DNA of 64,000 bases from an uncultured Collinsella sp. GTDB taxonomy: Bacteria; Actinomycetota; Coriobacteriia; Coriobacteriales; Coriobacteriaceae. Within the stretch, counting starts at the first letter, position 1, and every line of letters starts with the position of its first letter. Positions 24,968-33,142 of the stretch are shown one piece after another. A model generated the notes under the pieces. The model was given only the letters and a program-made list of their open reading frames with translations. It was not told where the DNA came from and did not search any database. Made by a program: the position numbers and the translations under genes. The stretch lies in contig CAUGJE010000002.1 in NCBI GenBank assembly GCA_959599915.1, positions 186,001-250,000 of the forward strand, in the 5' to 3' direction.

Positions 24968-26224
24968 CTACTTGTAATACGTCTTGAACAGCTTAAAGTG
25001 GCGCAGCTTGGTGTGCCACATGCGCAGCCAGCGGTTAAAGACAAAGTCGCCCTTCATAAACGAAGGGTCGGCGCCCTTGCCTTCCTTGTCCAGGCGATGC
25101 ACCTTAGCGCGCAGCTCGGGATCCTTGACGTATTTGTCGACGACGCCCATGGGGACGACCATCCACAGCGCCTCGTCCTGCGCCGTCACAAACTCCGGTT
25201 CAAACGGGCGGTTGAACACATACTCGTCCACCACATACTTGGCAACGTTAAAGCCGCTGTTGGTGACGTAGTAGTTGCTGCGGCCTTGGCGCGTGTTGAA
25301 ATCGAAGAACTTAAACGAGCCGTCGCGCTCGTCGTACTTAACGTCAAAGTTGGAATAGCCCACAAAGTGAAGGTCCTCGAGCAACTTGCGCACGCCGCCC
25401 ATGAGCTCGTCATTGGGCTCGGTGATGATACAGGCGTGGTTGCCGACACCGTGAGGCTGATGCTCCTCGAGCAGCACATGGCCCAGGCACATCATGCGCA
25501 CCTTGCCGTTGCGGTCGGAATAGCTGGTGAGCACGCGCATGTACTCGTCGTTGCCGGGCACGCGATCCTGCAAGATCAGATCGTCGGTGTAGCCGCTGGC
25601 ATACGAATCGCGAATGACCTGTTCCAGCTCGGCGCGGTCGGCAATCTCATAGGCCTTCTTCTGGCCCTCGAACTCGTGCTGCCACCACATGATGCCGTCA
25701 GAAGGCTTCAGAATCATCGGGTAGGGAAAATCGATCTGGTCGAGCACCTCGGCAGGTGCCTCGCCTTGGTCGTTCAGCATCGCCATGGTGAAGGTAAAGG
25801 TATGCGGATAAGGCACGCCATGCTTCTCGCACAGCTCGTAGAAGATCTCCTTCTTCTGGCACTGCTCGAGCATGCTGTAAGGCGCGTAGGGAGCGACGAT
25901 GTTATCCGCCAACTCATGGGCATCCTTGGCCTGAGCCACGAGGGCAACGTAGTTGTCGCCACAGCCCACAAGGACAATCGTCTTGTCGGCATGCGCTTGG
26001 GCAATGCCGTTGACGGTTTTGAGCATCACGGGCATGGTGTCGATATCCACGTTGGGCGTGTAGTCGATAATCTGGCTGCGGTACGCGGGACCCGTCTGGT
26101 ACTTGCCAAAGACCAGACTCTTGACCTGATACTCCTCGTAGAAGGCGCGCGCCACCGAATAGGCGTTGATGTCGCCACCGAGCAGCACGGGAATGAACTC
26201 GCGCTCTGTAAATTGCAATGCCAT
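24968..26224 (-). CDS. ATP-grasp ligase, probable D-aspartate ligase
   Basis: 418 residues. The ATP-grasp parts are visible: a pre-ATP-grasp domain (about 1-115), a nucleotide-binding region with YPMILKPSDGIMWW (about 170-183), and the metal site FDVKYDERDGSFKFFDFNTRQGRSNYYV (given here as FDVKY, FKFFDFN and RQGRSNYY). It forms an amide bond through an acyl phosphate in the cytosol. Together with the adjacent racemase the best fit is attachment of D-Asp to the peptidoglycan stem peptide, as Aslfm does. A carbamoyl-phosphate-synthase-like ligase of unknown substrate is the alternative. ATG 26224 follows TAGGAAG. Confidence 0.75.
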   Translation of the reverse strand: MALQFTEREFIPVLLGGDINAYSVARAFYEEYQVKSLVFGKYQTGPAYRSQIIDYTPNVDIDTMPVMLKTVNGIAQAHADKTIVLVGCGDNYVALVAQAKDAHELADNIVAPYAPYSMLEQCQKKEIFYELCEKHGVPYPHTFTFTMAMLNDQGEAPAEVLDQIDFPYPMILKPSDGIMWWQHEFEGQKKAYEIADRAELEQVIRDSYASGYTDDLILQDRVPGNDEYMRVLTSYSDRNGKVRMMCLGHVLLEEHQPHGVGNHACIITEPNDELMGGVRKLLEDLHFVGYSNFDVKYDERDGSFKFFDFNTRQGRSNYYVTNSGFNVAKYVVDEYVFNRPFEPEFVTAQDEALWMVVPMGVVDKYVKDPELRAKVHRLDKEGKGADPSFMKGDFVFNRWLRMWHTKLRHFKLFKTYYK

Positions 26225-26448
26225 GGAAACTTCCTATCATGAACTGCCCACACAACGGGCGGTCTTTGCGCAACTGATTTATTCTAGCGTGCCAAGCCGC
26301 CGGCGCCCAAAGCTCCACCGTATCTATGGCAATCGACGTGATCGTCCAGCATAAAGGCCGCATTCACCGCGATGGGGCCTTGTAGCTGCAAACCCCTGTT
26401 GAGATAGCTTTTACAGCCCCAAACTCCTCTTAAACAGGCACCCGTAAC

Positions 26449-26554
26449 GTTAAAGTTGAACTCTATGGTTTCTCAACAATTCACCATTCCCGCAGGTCAA
26501 GGCCAAAGCCTCAAGTTCAACTTGACCCTTTGGAACCTTTAAGGTTCAAGTTGA
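26449..26554. promoter_or_regulatory. Cluster of AAGTTGAAC-type palindromes
   Basis: TCAAGTTCAACTTGA (26511-26525) and GAACCTTTAAGGTTC (26533-26547) are perfect palindromes. Related half sites AAAGTTGAAC (near 26452) and TTCAAGTTGA (26545-26554) flank them. They lie 64-170 bp before the secreted coiled-coil gene and look like binding sites for a dimeric regulator. The rest of the 393-bp gap 26225-26617 shows nothing definite. Confidence 0.5.
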
Positions 26555-26617
26555 GGTCGAAAGCAGTAGTAGAATACCGTTCGAACCATAACCTACGATT
26601 GATTGCAGAGGGACTGG

Positions 26618-27751
26618 ATGCAGCATTCGAATCATCGCACCGCAGCGCTCATTGCGTCGAAGCCGGCTCGTATCATCACGAGCGCCGCGCTCGCCGTTGC
26701 GCTGACGGCCACACCGATGCTCTCCCCCGTTGCGGCGTATGCCGCCTCGCAGGCAACGCAGGACCAGCTTTCCGCAGCCCAGCAGAAGATCGAAGCCGCC
26801 ACGAGCGCCTACAACGACGCTCGCACCAAACTCGATGACCTGCAAAAGCAGATTGACTCCAATGAGGCAAGCATCGAGGAAATCGAGGCTAAGCTTCCCG
26901 AGCAGCAGGCCAAGGCAAGCTCCGCCATGCGCGATCTGTACAAGTATCAGAAGGGCACCAATCCCATCGTGAGCTTCCTGGTCAATGCGCAGAGCCTGGG
27001 TGAGTTCATCACGACCTGCAAATACACCAACCAGATCACGAGCTCGAGCGTCGACGAGATCGAAGAGCTCAATAACATGCAAACCGAACTCGAGCAGAAC
27101 AAGGCCGAGCTCCAGCAGGCCAAGTCTCAGCTTGAGGCAGAGCAGAAAAACGCCGAGGATGCGCTGGCGCAGGCCCAGCAGCTCCGCAGCGAGGCACAGG
27201 CAAAAGCCGAGCAGGAAAATGCCGCCGAGCTTGCCAAGCTTGAGGCCGATAAGGCCGCTGCCGCCGAGAAGCTCTCGGGCGAGGGCGTAAGCGGCAGCAA
27301 TTCCAGCAGCCAGGCCACCAACACCAACACCACCATCGACACCACGGTGAACAACGCCAATACCGGTAGCTCCGATTACGATTCGTTCATTAATGAGTGG
27401 ACGGGCCGCATCGACAATTATCTCGCCGGCTCCCCCATGGCAGGCCAGGGCTACAACTTTGCCGTCGCCGCTTGGAATACCGGTGTCGACCCCCGTTGGT
27501 CCCCCGCCATCGCCTGCATCGAGAGCACCAAGGGTGCTTATTGCGCCAATTCTTACAACGCCTGGGGCTGGAGTGCCCGTGGCGGCGGTTGGCGCAGCTT
27601 TGGCAGCTGGAGCGAGGGCATCTCCGCTCACGTTGCCTATCTGGGCGCCAACTACGGCTCCACCCTTACCCCGGCAGCTGCCAAAAAGTACTGCCCGCCC
27701 ACGTGGCAGGACTGGTACAACAAAGTCGCCGCTCAGATGAACCGCATCTAA
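26618..27751 (+). CDS. Secreted coiled-coil protein with C-terminal cell-wall hydrolase-like domain
   Basis: 377 residues from ATG 26618 (GAGGGAC upstream; a TTG five codons earlier has no site). A signal peptide (about 1-43, ending VAAYAA) precedes a long coiled coil (about 45-235, rich in Gln, Glu and Ala) like the N-terminus of CwlO/PcsB-type proteins. A Ser/Thr/Asn linker (235-270) leads to a C-terminal domain with AIACIESTKGAYC, NAWGWSA and SEGISAHVAYL, resembling lysozyme-like or glucosaminidase folds, where the Glu of ACIES could be catalytic. It probably remodels peptidoglycan outside the cell. Part of its 3' end recurs at 29352. Confidence 0.8.
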   Translation: MQHSNHRTAALIASKPARIITSAALAVALTATPMLSPVAAYAASQATQDQLSAAQQKIEAATSAYNDARTKLDDLQKQIDSNEASIEEIEAKLPEQQAKASSAMRDLYKYQKGTNPIVSFLVNAQSLGEFITTCKYTNQITSSSVDEIEELNNMQTELEQNKAELQQAKSQLEAEQKNAEDALAQAQQLRSEAQAKAEQENAAELAKLEADKAAAAEKLSGEGVSGSNSSSQATNTNTTIDTTVNNANTGSSDYDSFINEWTGRIDNYLAGSPMAGQGYNFAVAAWNTGVDPRWSPAIACIESTKGAYCANSYNAWGWSARGGGWRSFGSWSEGISAHVAYLGANYGSTLTPAAAKKYCPPTWQDWYNKVAAQMNRI

Positions 27752-27762
27752 GTGCAACTGCA

Positions 27763-27790
27763 AAGGGGCCCCAAACGGGACCCCTTTTCT
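27763..27790 (+). terminator. Terminator after the coiled-coil protein
   Basis: AAAGGGGCCCC and GGGACCCCTTTT form a stem with an AAAC loop and a T-rich tail. A diverged copy occurs at 29407-29448. Confidence 0.8.
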
Positions 27791-27893
27791 TTGGCCTTGC
27801 TAGACCAGAATTGGCATGCAGGCATAAGTGAGTGTTGGAAAAGTCGCTTGAGACTGAAACCCCTTCCGAAGGCAAGGTGATCCCACCACAACG

Positions 27894-29159
27894 TTATGGC
27901 GCGAGTGTGTCAACGGGAGCAACGATGATGCCATCGGGCGTTGTATGAACCGGCATGCCGAACCCAATGATGATGAGTTTTGCCACAGGCGGCTTCTCGC
28001 CACGCTCGACCAGCTTTCGCTCCAGCCGAATCAGATTTGCAGATGCCTCGGGGATTTGAGGGCTTCCAAGCTTCACCTCCACGGCAATCCAAGTTCCATC
28101 GCGCCTGTGGATAACTGCGTCAACCTCGAGATCGTCGGCATCGTGGTAATGGGACACCAACGAGTCATTTGCGGCGGCGTAAACCTTGAGGTCATGCAGG
28201 ACGAGGGATTCGAAAAGCAACCCCAGTGTCTTCGGGTCAGATGCCAACGACTCCGGATTTGCTCCGAGCAGCGCAACGGCAAGCGAAGGATCGGCGAGAT
28301 GCCTCTTCGCCCCCTGCCGCAGCTTCACCGGAGACCTGAGCGCTGGATGCCAAGCGGGGATATCGTCGATGATATTGATTCGTCTCAGGGCGTCCATGTA
28401 TCTGGAGACCGAGTTCTTCGAAACGCCGGTACCGATATCTTTGTCAATAGACTTTGAGCCAGCAAGCGTCGACTCATTCCGCGCTAGCGATGCCAAAAGA
28501 GACCTGACCTTGACCGGATCGCGCTTAACGCCATCGGTTCTAGAAACATCCGATTCGCATACGCCATCAACATAGGCAGCGGCTATCTGCATGGCATCGT
28601 CAGTCGTTTTCCCCATCGCCTGAGGCCAACCGCCACGACACAACAAATCGGCGATTCCAGCGATGCCGGAGATTGACCCGACAGCCTGCTTGGCAGGGTA
28701 ACCGGAAAGAAGCGTTCCGATCGAAACCGCGCCAGAAGAAACGCCAAGCTCGAACATCGTCATGGTGTCCATTCGCAACCTAGCTATTCGCCCAACGCCG
28801 CTATGCATCGGCTGCATCGAATCCCGAGGCGTTGCCGAACCCGTAAGAATAAACTGACCGGATTCTCCCCTCCTTGCATCGCACTCGAAACGCACGGCAT
28901 CCCACAGCTTCGGCTCTTCCTGCCATTCATCGATGAGCCTGGGAGATCGCCCTGCTAATGCTTGCGCCGGATCGATCCGTGCCAGCTGGAGAGCGGAAAA
29001 ATTTCCAGCCGGATCGGAAAGAGACAAGGATGAATTAGCAAAACGACTAGCCGAAGTGGTCTTTCCGCACCACTTTGGACCCTGAATGAGGACCGCACCG
29101 AAGATATTGAGATTACGGCTGATTGCCTTATCGATGCATCTATCTACATACCTATCCAC
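27894..29159 (-). CDS. AAA ATPase with DUF4143 domain
   Basis: 421 residues from GTG 29159 with GAAGGAGG just upstream. Walker A is GPKWCGKTT (27-35); LIDEWQEEPKLWD supplies the Walker B-like acidic residues and ILTGSATP the sensor region, as in the AAA_14 family. The second half is DUF4143 with FESLVLHDLKVYA and a nuclease-fold-like strand VDAVIHRRDGTWIAVEVKLG (Asp, Glu, Val-Lys spacing of a PD-(D/E)XK core). These proteins are widespread, variably present and of unknown role. The gene is bracketed by copies of the neighbouring gene's end and has an iteron-like repeat upstream. Confidence 0.88.
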   Translation of the reverse strand: MDRYVDRCIDKAISRNLNIFGAVLIQGPKWCGKTTSASRFANSSLSLSDPAGNFSALQLARIDPAQALAGRSPRLIDEWQEEPKLWDAVRFECDARRGESGQFILTGSATPRDSMQPMHSGVGRIARLRMDTMTMFELGVSSGAVSIGTLLSGYPAKQAVGSISGIAGIADLLCRGGWPQAMGKTTDDAMQIAAAYVDGVCESDVSRTDGVKRDPVKVRSLLASLARNESTLAGSKSIDKDIGTGVSKNSVSRYMDALRRINIIDDIPAWHPALRSPVKLRQGAKRHLADPSLAVALLGANPESLASDPKTLGLLFESLVLHDLKVYAAANDSLVSHYHDADDLEVDAVIHRRDGTWIAVEVKLGSPQIPEASANLIRLERKLVERGEKPPVAKLIIIGFGMPVHTTPDGIIVAPVDTLAP

Positions 29160-29205
29160 ACAGCCTCCTTCTTGACTTACCCATATTAGGTATTTTACCA
29201 GCTGC

Positions 29206-29297
29206 GTGGTGACGATTGACGGAAATTTGTGGTGAGGATTGACGGCGAATTATGGTGACAGTTGACGGAATTCTGTGGTGACAATTGACGGCGCTTC
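29206..29297. repeat. Four 23-bp tandem repeats upstream of the DUF4143 ATPase
   Basis: Units start at 29206, 29229, 29252 and 29275 and share GTGGTGA-N-RATTGACGG with small changes (ATTGACGG, GTTGACGG). The period is 23-24 bp, about two helical turns, and the block begins 47 bp before the ATPase start codon on its upstream side. It resembles iterons or a multi-site operator. Confidence 0.7.
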
Positions 29298-29351
29298 GAA
29301 GCACGGAGCAATTTAACCGTCACAACACCTATGGCGATGGGCACTCGCCCC

Positions 29352-29448
29352 GCCCACGAGGCAGGACTGGTACAACAAGGTTGCAACCAGATGAACCGCA
29401 TTTAAGCGCTACTGTAAAGGGCCCCAATCGGGACCCTTTACAGTAGCG
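29352..29448 (+). pseudogene. Duplicated 3' end of the coiled-coil protein gene with its terminator
   Basis: The stretch from GCCCACGAGGCAGGACTGG to the hairpin matches 27697-27787 closely, including the QDWYNKVA codons and the terminator. A one-base deletion (GCAACCAG versus GCCGCTCAG region) breaks the frame, so it is a relic. The hairpin arms here reach 17 bp (29407-29448) and can also end the kinase transcript. The two copies enclose the DUF4143 ATPase and its 23-bp repeats. Confidence 0.75.
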
Positions 29449-29458
29449 GTACATTGCA

Positions 29459-30919
29459 TTAAGCGACTATGCCGGTTGCGTTGCCGACGGCAATAATCAC
29501 GATCATGATGACGCACATAATTCCCAGCGCCTTAAGCCACAGCGTGACAAACTCACGGTCCCGATAACGATCAAGCACGGGAAAGCGGCGCCGAAGCCTG
29601 CGGCGGTCGAGCATGCCAAACGAGATGAGCACCACCATGCCATCGACCATAAGAAAATACTCAAGGGCCAAAAACCACGTTGGATAGCTGCGGTTGGCTC
29701 CCGTGGGCTGGAATACGGCAAAATGGCTTCCGACCAGTAGCAGCAAGGTTGCCGCATAGATCATGCCGTTCCATATACGCCCAATGGGTTCCGGGATCCG
29801 TGAAAGCAGGCTCTTGCGGCGAGGAGTCACCGAAGAGACTTCCTTGGGCCGCCGCCCGAAAGACGGCGCCATTTGCGGAGCAGCCTGCGCCATTGAAGGC
29901 GCCGTCGTGCTATTCGAGCTAGGCTCAGGCAGACACAGCCCGTATGCCGCGCGCACAGCGTGTCCGAGCGCCTCGGCACTTGCAAAGCGCTTGGCCGGAT
30001 CGAGCGCCATGGCCATGCAAATGACATCAGCCAACGCCGCGGGGACGTCGCACGCCTCGCATTGCTCGCGCATATTCTGACCCGGCTTAGGGTCAGCCCC
30101 CGTCAGACAAAAGAACAGAGGCGCGCCGAGCGCATAGACATCGCTGCGCACGCTCGTCTGCCCAAAACCATATTGCTCGGGTGGCGCATAGGGTCGCGTT
30201 CCAAACTTAACCGTGTCGGCATCGGCCCCGTCACGCCACACCCGCGCAATCCCCAAATCGATAATCACCAGCGACGAGAAGGTCATGCCAGCATCGGCCG
30301 CATACCTCACGCCCGATACGATGATGTTCGAGGGTTTAAGGTCGCGGTGGATTACCGGTACCCCCGGCTCCCCCGCAGCCGCAAAACCAGCATGCAGCTC
30401 GCCCACCGCTTCACACAGAACGGGATACAGCCCGCGGGCATAATCGGGCGTCGCCCCCAAGCGTCCCACCAACGCCTCGAGTGTCTCGCCTTCGACATAC
30501 TCCATCACCACGTCGAGCTCGTCGCCCACACGGCGGCAATCGACGATTCGTGGCAAGTGCTCAAAACGACGACCGGCGCGCTGGGCCGCAAACAGGCGCT
30601 CATAAGCTCCGCCAATCTGCACCGAAGCATCGATGCGCTTGCGGACAAAGGGGCCAAGAGACCCGCCACCAGAGCCCTCAAAATAGACGAGTTCGGTCGT
30701 CTCGACATCCGAGAGCTTGAGCACGCGCTCCACACGATAGCTGTCATCGCGGTCGAGCGACGCCAAATGCTCGACGAGTGAAGCAGTCAGCTCATCATCG
30801 GAATATGTTGGGCTCTGAGTATCCATAGCGTCCATCATAACGCAGGGCGCGGACACCCCATGCTGTCCGCACCCCGTTCGTTTGCATGGTTGTTCTGGTG
30901 ACACCGCCGGCTCAGCCAT
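29459..30919 (-). CDS. Serine/threonine protein kinase with C-terminal membrane segments
   Basis: 486 residues. The N-terminal kinase domain (about 60-330) shows VIHRDLKPSNIIV (catalytic Asp), IIDLGIARV in place of DFG, and APPEQYGFGQTSVRSDVYALG. An Ala/Pro/Ser-rich linker follows, then two hydrophobic segments (about 385-410 and 425-445) and a final one near 462-482. It is therefore a membrane-anchored Hanks-type kinase without PASTA repeats. The start is 7 nt after the stop of the HTH-like gene, so translation is probably coupled; MMDAMDTQ at 28 is an alternative start. It phosphorylates Ser/Thr of unknown targets. Confidence 0.9.
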   Translation of the reverse strand: MAEPAVSPEQPCKRTGCGQHGVSAPCVMMDAMDTQSPTYSDDELTASLVEHLASLDRDDSYRVERVLKLSDVETTELVYFEGSGGGSLGPFVRKRIDASVQIGGAYERLFAAQRAGRRFEHLPRIVDCRRVGDELDVVMEYVEGETLEALVGRLGATPDYARGLYPVLCEAVGELHAGFAAAGEPGVPVIHRDLKPSNIIVSGVRYAADAGMTFSSLVIIDLGIARVWRDGADADTVKFGTRPYAPPEQYGFGQTSVRSDVYALGAPLFFCLTGADPKPGQNMREQCEACDVPAALADVICMAMALDPAKRFASAEALGHAVRAAYGLCLPEPSSNSTTAPSMAQAAPQMAPSFGRRPKEVSSVTPRRKSLLSRIPEPIGRIWNGMIYAATLLLLVGSHFAVFQPTGANRSYPTWFLALEYFLMVDGMVVLISFGMLDRRRLRRRFPVLDRYRDREFVTLWLKALGIMCVIMIVIIAVGNATGIVA

Positions 30920-30925
30920 CGGCCA

Positions 30926-31348
30926 CTAACTCACCGTTTCCTCGCCAAAGCGATACAGCTCTTCATTGACCTTTTGGAGGCTACAGCCACGGTCGATGCA
31001 AAAGATAATGATTGCATCGCGACGGTCCTTGCAGTTGAGGACGCTCACTCCGGCAGCCGTCAGGGCGCGGTTGGTCTCTTTCATCGACAGCGCCATTGCA
31101 AAGGCAATCTGCAGCACCTTATTGCGGCTCGGATTGCGCGAACCGGTAAAGATCTGATAGCCAAAGGTCTCGTTGAGGTCGGCCATACGCACCACGCGTG
31201 AACGCTCGAGCCCCTTCTCTTGCAGCAACTGCTTTAAGTAATCCGAAAGCGACGGGGCGGCAAAGTCGTGTTCCTTGATATAGCCATCGATACTCGGCGC
31301 ATCAAGGAGCTCGTTGAGCAACTCGTCCGTCAGCTTTTTATCGGGCAT
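30926..31348 (-). CDS. Small HTH-like protein paired with the kinase
   Basis: 140 residues from ATG 31348, preceded by GGAGGTG. A middle region SLSDYLKQLLQEKGLERSRV, then LNETFGYQIFTGSRNPSRNK and LQIAFAMALSMKETNRALTA, has the spacing of an XRE/Cro-type helix-turn-helix with its following helices. The C-terminal part (RRDAIIIFCIDRGCSLQKVN) is distinctive. It is immediately upstream of the kinase and likely co-translated, so it may be the kinase's regulator or substrate. Whether it binds DNA is not proved by sequence. Confidence 0.72.
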   Translation of the reverse strand: MPDKKLTDELLNELLDAPSIDGYIKEHDFAAPSLSDYLKQLLQEKGLERSRVVRMADLNETFGYQIFTGSRNPSRNKVLQIAFAMALSMKETNRALTAAGVSVLNCKDRRDAIIIFCIDRGCSLQKVNEELYRFGEETVS

Positions 31349-31386
31349 GCGGCTTCACCTCCAAACGACCCAACGGCATCAACACG

Positions 31387-31929
31387 CTAAGCAAGCACCC
31401 AGCTAGCAGTCGCGGTCTTTTCGAGCATGTTGGCAAAATATAGGGCCTTCTTGATGTCGCCGTCAAAGTAAATATTGCCCGCAACGGAGCCGCCGGCGGC
31501 AAGGGTGCCAGACTGCAGCTCGTCAGAGCCTTCGCTGTAATAGCCCTGGTTCTGCTGGGCGCCGTTGGCGTCCTCGCCCTTCCAGTCGTAGACATTGTAA
31601 TCCGCGCCCTCATCGCCATTGTTGACGTACGTGACGTGAATGCCCGTCATGGTCGAACCGTCAAAATTGGTAAGCCCGGTCTACACGGAATCGACAGTAA
31701 CGGAAAGACCGGCAGCCGTGGTAACAGTCGTGCCGACGGCCAGGTCGGTCGTAGGCTGCTCTTCCTTTTTCGACTCCTCCTTCTTATCTGCGTCGCCGGC
31801 GTCCTCGGTGACGGTCGCCTTATCGCTACCGCAACCGGCAAGAAGACTGGCAGTCCCCAAGGCAACAGTGGCGAATGCGCCAAGTGCAGCGCGACGGCTC
31901 AGCAGCACTTCGTTTTCGAGCTTTTTCAT
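31387..31929 (-). pseudogene. DUF4352-type lipoprotein interrupted by an in-frame TAG
   Basis: From ATG 31929 (GGAAGGA upstream) the frame gives MKKLENEVLLSRRAALGAF, a signal peptide and lipobox LLAGC, then a Lys/Glu linker and VTTAAGLSVTVDSV. A single TAG at 31681-31683 stops it. The same frame continues without further stop through TGLTNFDGSTMTGIHVTYVN to 31387, which completes the beta-sandwich typical of DUF4352 extracellular domains. A GAG to TAG change would explain it. It lies 38 bp before the kinase operon. Sequencing error or stop readthrough is possible. Confidence 0.75.
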
Positions 31930-32092
31930 CATGCATCCTTCCATCTATCCGGCTACCGTGCCGGCACACAGCACATCGTAGGAAGGATTGAACTTGAATT
32001 CATTAGCTGAGAGCTAAGGTTGCGGTAAACGGCCAATGCAGTTATCCAAACGCCGAGCAAACGCACTTTGCGCGACCGTCTGCCAGCAGTGA

Positions 32093-32416
32093 TCAACCCA
32101 CCGTGACGGATTCCCCGGTAAAAGCACTGATCATCAACAGGACAAAGAAAACAAGGTAGCTGACACTCAGCAGGTACGCAATGATCAGAAAGACGACCCA
32201 GCCGACATTGGTTTTACCGTCGGCACGGCGTTGCCCGCGATTGCGGCAGAGCCAAATCGTCACGCCGATGGCAGTGATAAACAGCACGAGCGCCGCCGCG
32301 GCAAGCCCAGCAAGCGCAAACATCACGCCAATGCTCACAGCGATGACCGGAAGCAGCAGCAAACCGCACCCGCATCCACCCGGACTATATACGGCAGACT
32401 GTCGGCGTCGCTTCAT
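32093..32416 (-). CDS. Small membrane protein of unknown function
   Basis: 107 residues from MKRRRQSAVYSPGG. A Gly/Cys-rich N-terminus is followed by two or three hydrophobic helices (about 15-55 as a pair, and 72-98). A GTG at 32446 would overlap the higA stop (TAGTG) and add ten residues; neither start has a strong ribosome site. No family is recognised. It follows higBA on the same strand. Confidence 0.55.
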   Translation of the reverse strand: MKRRRQSAVYSPGGCGCGLLLLPVIAVSIGVMFALAGLAAAALVLFITAIGVTIWLCRNRGQRRADGKTNVGWVVFLIIAYLLSVSYLVFFVLLMISAFTGESVTVG

Positions 32417-32445
32417 CGCCGCGCCACCCCCATCATCTCTGAGCA

Positions 32446-32787
32446 CTACAGTGCGATGGCCTGCTGAACAGGAACGATCTTATCGAGTTCCGGTTCGATC
32501 CGCCTTTTCTCGGCCTCAAGGTCAAACGCCATCTGAGCGCGCAGCCAATAACCATCCGTCAGGCCAAAATAACGGCAAAGACGGAGGTCGGTGTCGGCCG
32601 TCACGCGACGTTTTCCCAAGACAATCTGCCCGATACGCTGAGCCGGAATCCCGGTCTCTTTCGCAAGGCGATATTGAGAAATGCCCATGGGAACAAGAAA
32701 CTCCTCTTTGAGAAGCTCACCAGGAGTCACTGGCGACAGCAAATCGGCCGAGGTCTCATCACTTGTGATAATCGACGATTTCGACAT
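32446..32787 (-). CDS. higA: HigA-family antitoxin
   Basis: 113 residues from MSKSSIITSDETSADLLSPV; AGGAGATGG lies upstream and the start overlaps higB by 29 nt. The HTH spans PGELLKEEFLVPMGISQYRL to RIGQIVLGKRRVTADTDLRL, with the usual HigA wording of the second helix and the DGYWLRAQMAFDLE segment. It neutralises HigB and represses its own promoter. The order toxin-then-antitoxin is characteristic of higBA. Confidence 0.93.
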   Translation of the reverse strand: MSKSSIITSDETSADLLSPVTPGELLKEEFLVPMGISQYRLAKETGIPAQRIGQIVLGKRRVTADTDLRLCRYFGLTDGYWLRAQMAFDLEAEKRRIEPELDKIVPVQQAIAL

Positions 32788-33040
32788 TCCAAGCCATCTC
32801 CTGTCTCCACTCAAAACAGACCCGATAGCGCTCGTTAACACGGATGCTATATTGCCCGGCACGATCGCCCTTCAAAGCTTCCAGGCGGTTGCCCGGTGGA
32901 ACGCGAAGATCATCAAGCGAAGCACAAACCTGCAGTTGGCGAATCTTCCTCAACGCAACACGCTCAAAGGGCACGAACTTCCTGACCCGCACACCCATGG
33001 CAAAGCGTTCGGTATCCTCATCTTTATACGATGCAATCAT
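32759..33040 (-). CDS. higB: HigB-family mRNA interferase toxin
   Basis: 93 residues with the RelE/ParE fold pattern of plasmid-maintenance killer proteins: ALRKIRQLQVCASLDDLRVP, GNRLEALKGDRAGQYSIRVN and RYRVCFEWR. It cleaves mRNA on the ribosome when free of HigA. ATG 33040 follows AAGGCG. A palindrome just upstream (33052-33064) suits autoregulation by the complex. Confidence 0.93.
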   Translation of the reverse strand: MIASYKDEDTERFAMGVRVRKFVPFERVALRKIRQLQVCASLDDLRVPPGNRLEALKGDRAGQYSIRVNERYRVCFEWRQEMAWNVEIVDYHK

Positions 33041-33051
33041 AGTATCGCCTT

Positions 33052-33064
33052 ACGTTAGTAACGT
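33052..33064. promoter_or_regulatory. Operator-like palindrome of higBA
   Basis: ACGTTAGTAACGT is a perfect 13-bp palindrome 12 bp upstream of higB, with CAAACGTTT alongside. Its position fits HigA autorepression. Confidence 0.5.
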
Positions 33065-33142
33065 CAAACGTTTCTATAGACTTACATCTCTATTATATCG
33101 TACGTTTGTTCGTATTTTCTAGAACAAATAGTCCTTCACGCC

